This document shows, piece by piece, positions 5,466 through 7,514 of a stretch of DNA of 7,514 nt (within the stretch, counting starts at the first letter, position 1; each line of letters opens with the position of its first letter). Position numbers and translations under genes: made by a program. Origin of the DNA: Pseudomonadota bacterium (lineage in GTDB: Bacteria; Pseudomonadota; Gammaproteobacteria; Burkholderiales; Burkholderiaceae_B); assembly GCA_021793095.1 (NCBI GenBank), contig JAJYTK010000043.1, forward strand, positions 1 through 7,514, in the 5' to 3' direction. The notes under the pieces were generated by a model, which saw only the letters and a list, made by a program, of their open reading frames with translations, searched no databases and was not told the origin of the DNA.

Positions 5466-6659
5466 ATGTCAGCAAGACCCACATTTAATTGGGAAGACCC
5501 TTTTTTACTCGATGCCCAGCTCACCGAAGATGAGCGCATGGTTCGTGACGCCGCACGTGCATACTGCCAAGAAAAGCTCGAGCCTCGTGTGCTCGAAGCT
5601 TTCCGTCACGAAGAAACCGATGTCAACATCTTTAAAGAAATGGGTGAGCTCGGTTTATTAGGTCCCACTATCCCCGAAGAGTACGGCGGCTCGGGATTAA
5701 ACTACGTCTGCTATGGCCTCATTGCCCGTGAAGTAGAGCGTGTAGATTCCGGCTACCGCTCAATGATGAGCGTACAGTCTTCACTGGTGATGGTCCCCAT
5801 CAACGAGTTTGGTACTGAAGAGCAAAAGAAAAAATATCTACCCAAACTGGCTTCAGGTGAATGGGTGGGTTGCTTTGGGCTGACCGAACCCAACCACGGC
5901 TCTGACCCCGGCAGCATGGAAACCCGTGCCAAAAAAGTCGAAGGCGGTTATGTACTGACCGGCACCAAGACCTGGATCACCAACTCGCCTATCGCAGATG
6001 TATTTGTGGTCTGGGCCAAGGTTGTAGGCGGCGAGGATGATGGCAAGATTCGTGGCTTTATATTAGAAAAAGGCACCCAGGGCCTCAGTGCCCCTACCAT
6101 TCACGGTAAGGTAGGCTTGCGCGCCTCAATTACTGGGGAAATTGTGATGGATGAGGTGGCTGTTTCTGAAGACCAAATGTTGCCCAAGGTCGCTGGCCTA
6201 CGCGGGCCCTTTACCTGCTTAAACTCTGCGCGCTATGGCATTGCTTGGGGCGCATTGGGTGCTGCCGAATTCTGCTGGCATACCGCACGTCAATACACCT
6301 TGGATCGCAAACAGTTTAACCGCCCCTTAGCAGCCAACCAGCTCATTCAAAAGAAACTGGCTGACATGCAAACAGAGATTTCTCTGGGCCTACAAGGTTG
6401 CTTGCGCCTAGGCCGCATGAAAGACGAAAACACCGCTGCGGTAGAGATTACCTCTATCCTCAAGCGCAACTCCTGCGGCAAAGCCCTGGACATTGCGCGC
6501 ATGGCACGCGATATGCTCGGCGGTAATGGAATTTCAGATGAGTTTGGTGTCGCACGTCATCTGGTCAACCTCGAAGTAGTGAATACCTACGAAGGGACCC
6601 ATGATATCCACGCACTCATCCTTGGGCGCGCTCAAACAGGGATACAGGCGTTCTTTTAA
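5466..6659 (+). CDS. gcdH: Glutaryl-CoA dehydrogenase
   Basis: GcdH is an FAD acyl-CoA dehydrogenase that oxidises and decarboxylates glutaryl-CoA to crotonyl-CoA and CO2, passing electrons to ETF. It is the exit step of lysine, tryptophan and glutarate degradation. The 397-residue product resembles the human mitochondrial enzyme over nearly its whole length. [19 protein letters not shown] (91-109) includes R98, which in GCDH contacts the glutaryl carboxylate. The FAD and acyl motif [15 protein letters not shown] spans 136-150, and [11 protein letters not shown] spans 165-175. The C-terminal region has LLKR-like [26 protein letters not shown] and [17 protein letters not shown], with catalytic base E376. 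The start at 5466 follows AGGAG by five nt. It probably shares a transcript with the ThDP gene and is followed by a strong terminator. The CoA-transferase or CaiB-type gene often found beside gcdH is absent here. Confidence 0.97.
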   Translation: MSARPTFNWEDPFLLDAQLTEDERMVRDAARAYCQEKLEPRVLEAFRHEETDVNIFKEMGELGLLGPTIPEEYGGSGLNYVCYGLIAREVERVDSGYRSMMSVQSSLVMVPINEFGTEEQKKKYLPKLASGEWVGCFGLTEPNHGSDPGSMETRAKKVEGGYVLTGTKTWITNSPIADVFVVWAKVVGGEDDGKIRGFILEKGTQGLSAPTIHGKVGLRASITGEIVMDEVAVSEDQMLPKVAGLRGPFTCLNSARYGIAWGALGAAEFCWHTARQYTLDRKQFNRPLAANQLIQKKLADMQTEISLGLQGCLRLGRMKDENTAAVEITSILKRNSCGKALDIARMARDMLGGNGISDEFGVARHLVNLEVVNTYEGTHDIHALILGRAQTGIQAFF

Positions 6660-6702
6660 GCCCTGCTAAGCGCTTATCAATCACTCATTCATTTGAGCCA
6701 AT

Positions 6703-6738
6703 AAAAAAGGCCGCAGCGCACACCGCTGCGGCCTTTTT
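6703..6738. terminator. Strong bidirectional intrinsic terminator
   Basis: GGCCGCAGCG (6709-6718) pairs perfectly with CGCTGCGGCC (6724-6733) around a CACAC loop. It is flanked by A6 on the left and T5 on the right. On the plus strand it ends gcdH transcription 44 bp after the stop codon. On the minus strand the A6 becomes U6, so it can also end transcription of the convergent membrane-protein gene. Confidence 0.93.
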
Positions 6739-6790
6739 GCATCATCATATAATGGGGCCCATATCAATGACGGGCATCACTTTAGTAGGT

Positions 6791-6840
6791 AGTCATCGCT
6801 CGATGATTGAGAGTACGAATGCACGCACTCTCGTACTCTT
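6791..6840. other. Pair of hairpins between gcdH terminator and membrane-protein gene
   Basis: TCATCG (6793-6798) and CGATGA (6801-6806) make a compact stem. AGAGTACGA (6810-6818) and TCGTACTCT (6831-6839) make a perfect 9-bp stem with a 12-nt loop. A mutually exclusive pairing, GAGAGT (6809-6814) with ACTCTC (6827-6832), overlaps the second. They lie 17-66 bp downstream of the minus-strand gene's stop and lack U-tracts, so they may be 3'-end structures of that mRNA. Confidence 0.35.
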
Positions 6841-6856
6841 TATCACTATTTACCCA

Positions 6857-7219
6857 TTAAGCGTCAGCGCTGGGGCTTTTGCCCGCAAAATGTGCCAACC
6901 AGCCCTTAGCTAAGCGATAATAAATCCAAATCAAAGCCAGTAAGCCTGTAATCCAGCCAATGAAGATCAAGGTGAGTACCCAGCTAACGATTAACCAGAG
7001 CAAGCCCCACCAAAATGTTTTAATAATCCAGTCGAAATGAGCCGCATAAACCGTACCGGCTACCTCACTACGCTTGTAGTAGGTCACGACGACTGCAGCG
7101 ATTACAGCTAGTGCGAATACCGCACCAACAATCCCAACCGAAAAAAGAGCATAAATAGCATGCGTAAGATTCTTAAGAGATAGCCCGGTCTCGTGCTCGG
7201 GCTGCTGAAGCTGGGACAT
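6857..7219 (-). CDS. Small integral membrane protein, DUF4870/Tic20-like
   Basis: A 120-residue inner-membrane protein of unknown function. A short polar N-terminus (MSQLQQPEHETG) is followed by three predicted membrane segments at about residues 21-46, 66-80 and 81-102. Between the first and second is a polar loop, YYKRSEVAGTVYAAHFDWIIKTFWWGL. The K-R...GT...HF-W-I-TFWW pattern, the GW in the third segment and the YRLAKGW tail resemble DUF4870-type proteobacterial proteins, from memory of the family. There is no cleavable signal peptide. The start at 7219 has GGAGG five nt upstream (7225-7229). An ATG at 7231 would overlap that RBS. It faces gcdH across a bidirectional terminator and lies downstream of the rRNA operon on the same strand, with its own promoter presumed in 7220-7430. 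A TAGAAT-like -10 is visible there but has no good -35. Confidence 0.8.
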   Translation of the reverse strand: MSQLQQPEHETGLSLKNLTHAIYALFSVGIVGAVFALAVIAAVVVTYYKRSEVAGTVYAAHFDWIIKTFWWGLLWLIVSWVLTLIFIGWITGLLALIWIYYRLAKGWLAHFAGKSPSADA

Positions 7220-7231
7220 GCATTCCTCCAT

Positions 7232-7430
7232 AGTTGATACAAAGCATTGGTGGCCTTATTCTACTCTTTTTCTATGGAAATGGGCTAATCATATTCTGCA
7301 CCACTTGACAACACAGACATCACTAAACTGAGCGGCCTTTGCTCAAAAGATGAATTGAAATTAGATAGATACTAAAAAGCCTTGTATCAGAGGTGCTGTA
7401 TAAATTTTAGGTTGGCTTTGTACCGGCCAT
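7232..7430. other. Intergenic region between membrane-protein gene and rRNA terminator
   Basis: About 200 bp without a credible gene. It holds small stems: TGAGC/GCTCA (7329-7333 with 7341-7345) and TGGC/GCCA (7413-7416 with 7426-7429). It also has an 8-bp inverted pair, TGATACAA (7235-7242) and TTGTATCA (7382-7389), about 140 bp apart. A promoter for the minus-strand gene must lie here if that gene is independent of the rRNA operon, but I cannot fix one with confidence. Confidence 0.4.
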
Positions 7431-7465
7431 AAAAAAACCCCGTATAGTCATCTATACGGGGTTTT
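7431..7465 (-). terminator. rRNA operon terminator
   Basis: CCCCGTATAG (7438-7447) pairs perfectly with CTATACGGGG (7452-7461) around a TCAT loop, and four A-T pairs extend the stem. On the minus strand it is followed by seven U residues (complement of 7431-7437). It begins 8 bp after the 5S rRNA end, the usual position for an rrn terminator. The opposite strand has only four T's, so the main direction is minus. Confidence 0.93.
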
Positions 7466-7473
7466 GTATATAG

Positions 7474-7514
7474 TGCCTGACGATGACCTACTTTCACAGG
7501 CGCGCAGCCCACTA
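7474..7514 (-). rRNA. rrf: 5S ribosomal RNA, 3' end (rest outside window)
   Basis: Read on the minus strand, the last 41 bases end in GTAGGTCATCGTCAGGCA, preceded by TGTGAAA. This is the 3' part of a betaproteobacterial 5S rRNA. The terminal GTCAGGCA would pair with the TGCCTGAC expected at the 5' end, which places the mature 3' end at about 7474. Only about a third of the molecule is present. A minus-strand rRNA operon should continue beyond the right edge, and the terminator directly downstream supports this. Confidence 0.92.

Noticed and set aside
2624..6760. Recurring GGGGCCC at 2624, about 2855 and 6754 as a dispersed repeat
   Set aside because: Only seven bases are shared with no common flanks, so chance is enough.
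6767..6913. Plus-strand ORF of 48 codons starting at ATG 6767
   Set aside because: It lacks a properly spaced ribosome binding site, covers the hairpins, runs antisense into the membrane-protein gene and shows no recognisable protein pattern.
7305..7330. Perfect -35 hexamer TTGACA on the plus strand
   Set aside because: No -10 box lies 16-18 bp downstream; the nearest candidate (TAAACT) is only 13 bp away. A plus-strand transcript would run into the rRNA operon, and there is no gene for it.

Overview
The window looks like ordinary chromosome from a betaproteobacterium, probably Burkholderiales and perhaps Alcaligenaceae-like. The evidence is a 5S rRNA tail at the right edge that reads GTAGGTCATCGTCAGGC on the minus strand, moderate GC coding regions, and housekeeping and catabolic proteins that resemble that order. 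The family-level placement is inference. I see no mobile element, CRISPR array, tRNA or phage gene.

Left block (1-2619, plus strand): the 3' part of pdxH (PLP salvage); an FAD-dependent DAO-superfamily oxidoreductase related to L-2-hydroxyglutarate dehydrogenase (LhgO); and purU (10-formyl-THF deformylase). The spacers between these genes hold hairpins and an AT-rich stretch, and both downstream genes share the leader element AGGTTTTTTTA. PurU and the next gene converge, with 10 bp between their stop codons.

Middle block (2630-6659): a LysR-family regulator on the minus strand is divergent from a thiamine-diphosphate enzyme (AHAS-like fold, substrate unknown). This is followed on the plus strand by gcdH (glutaryl-CoA dehydrogenase). 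The LysR/TPP-enzyme intergenic region is rich in signals: a T-N11-A LysR-type box, three TGCAAA direct repeats spaced 21 and 31 bp (about two and three helical turns), a 10-bp palindrome and a larger dyad. I read this as a LysR-controlled catabolic unit that feeds glutaryl-CoA breakdown (lysine, tryptophan or glutarate degradation).

Right block (6660-7514): a strong bidirectional terminator separates gcdH from a convergent small membrane protein (DUF4870/Tic20-like). Upstream of that gene is about 210 bp of intergenic DNA, then a strong terminator and the 3' end of a 5S rRNA gene. An rRNA operon therefore enters from the right on the minus strand.

The points most worth a second look are the unassigned ThDP enzyme coupled to gcdH without an adjacent CoA-transferase, the phased operator array in front of it, and the short LhgO-like oxidase paired with purU. 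No clearly new system is demonstrated.
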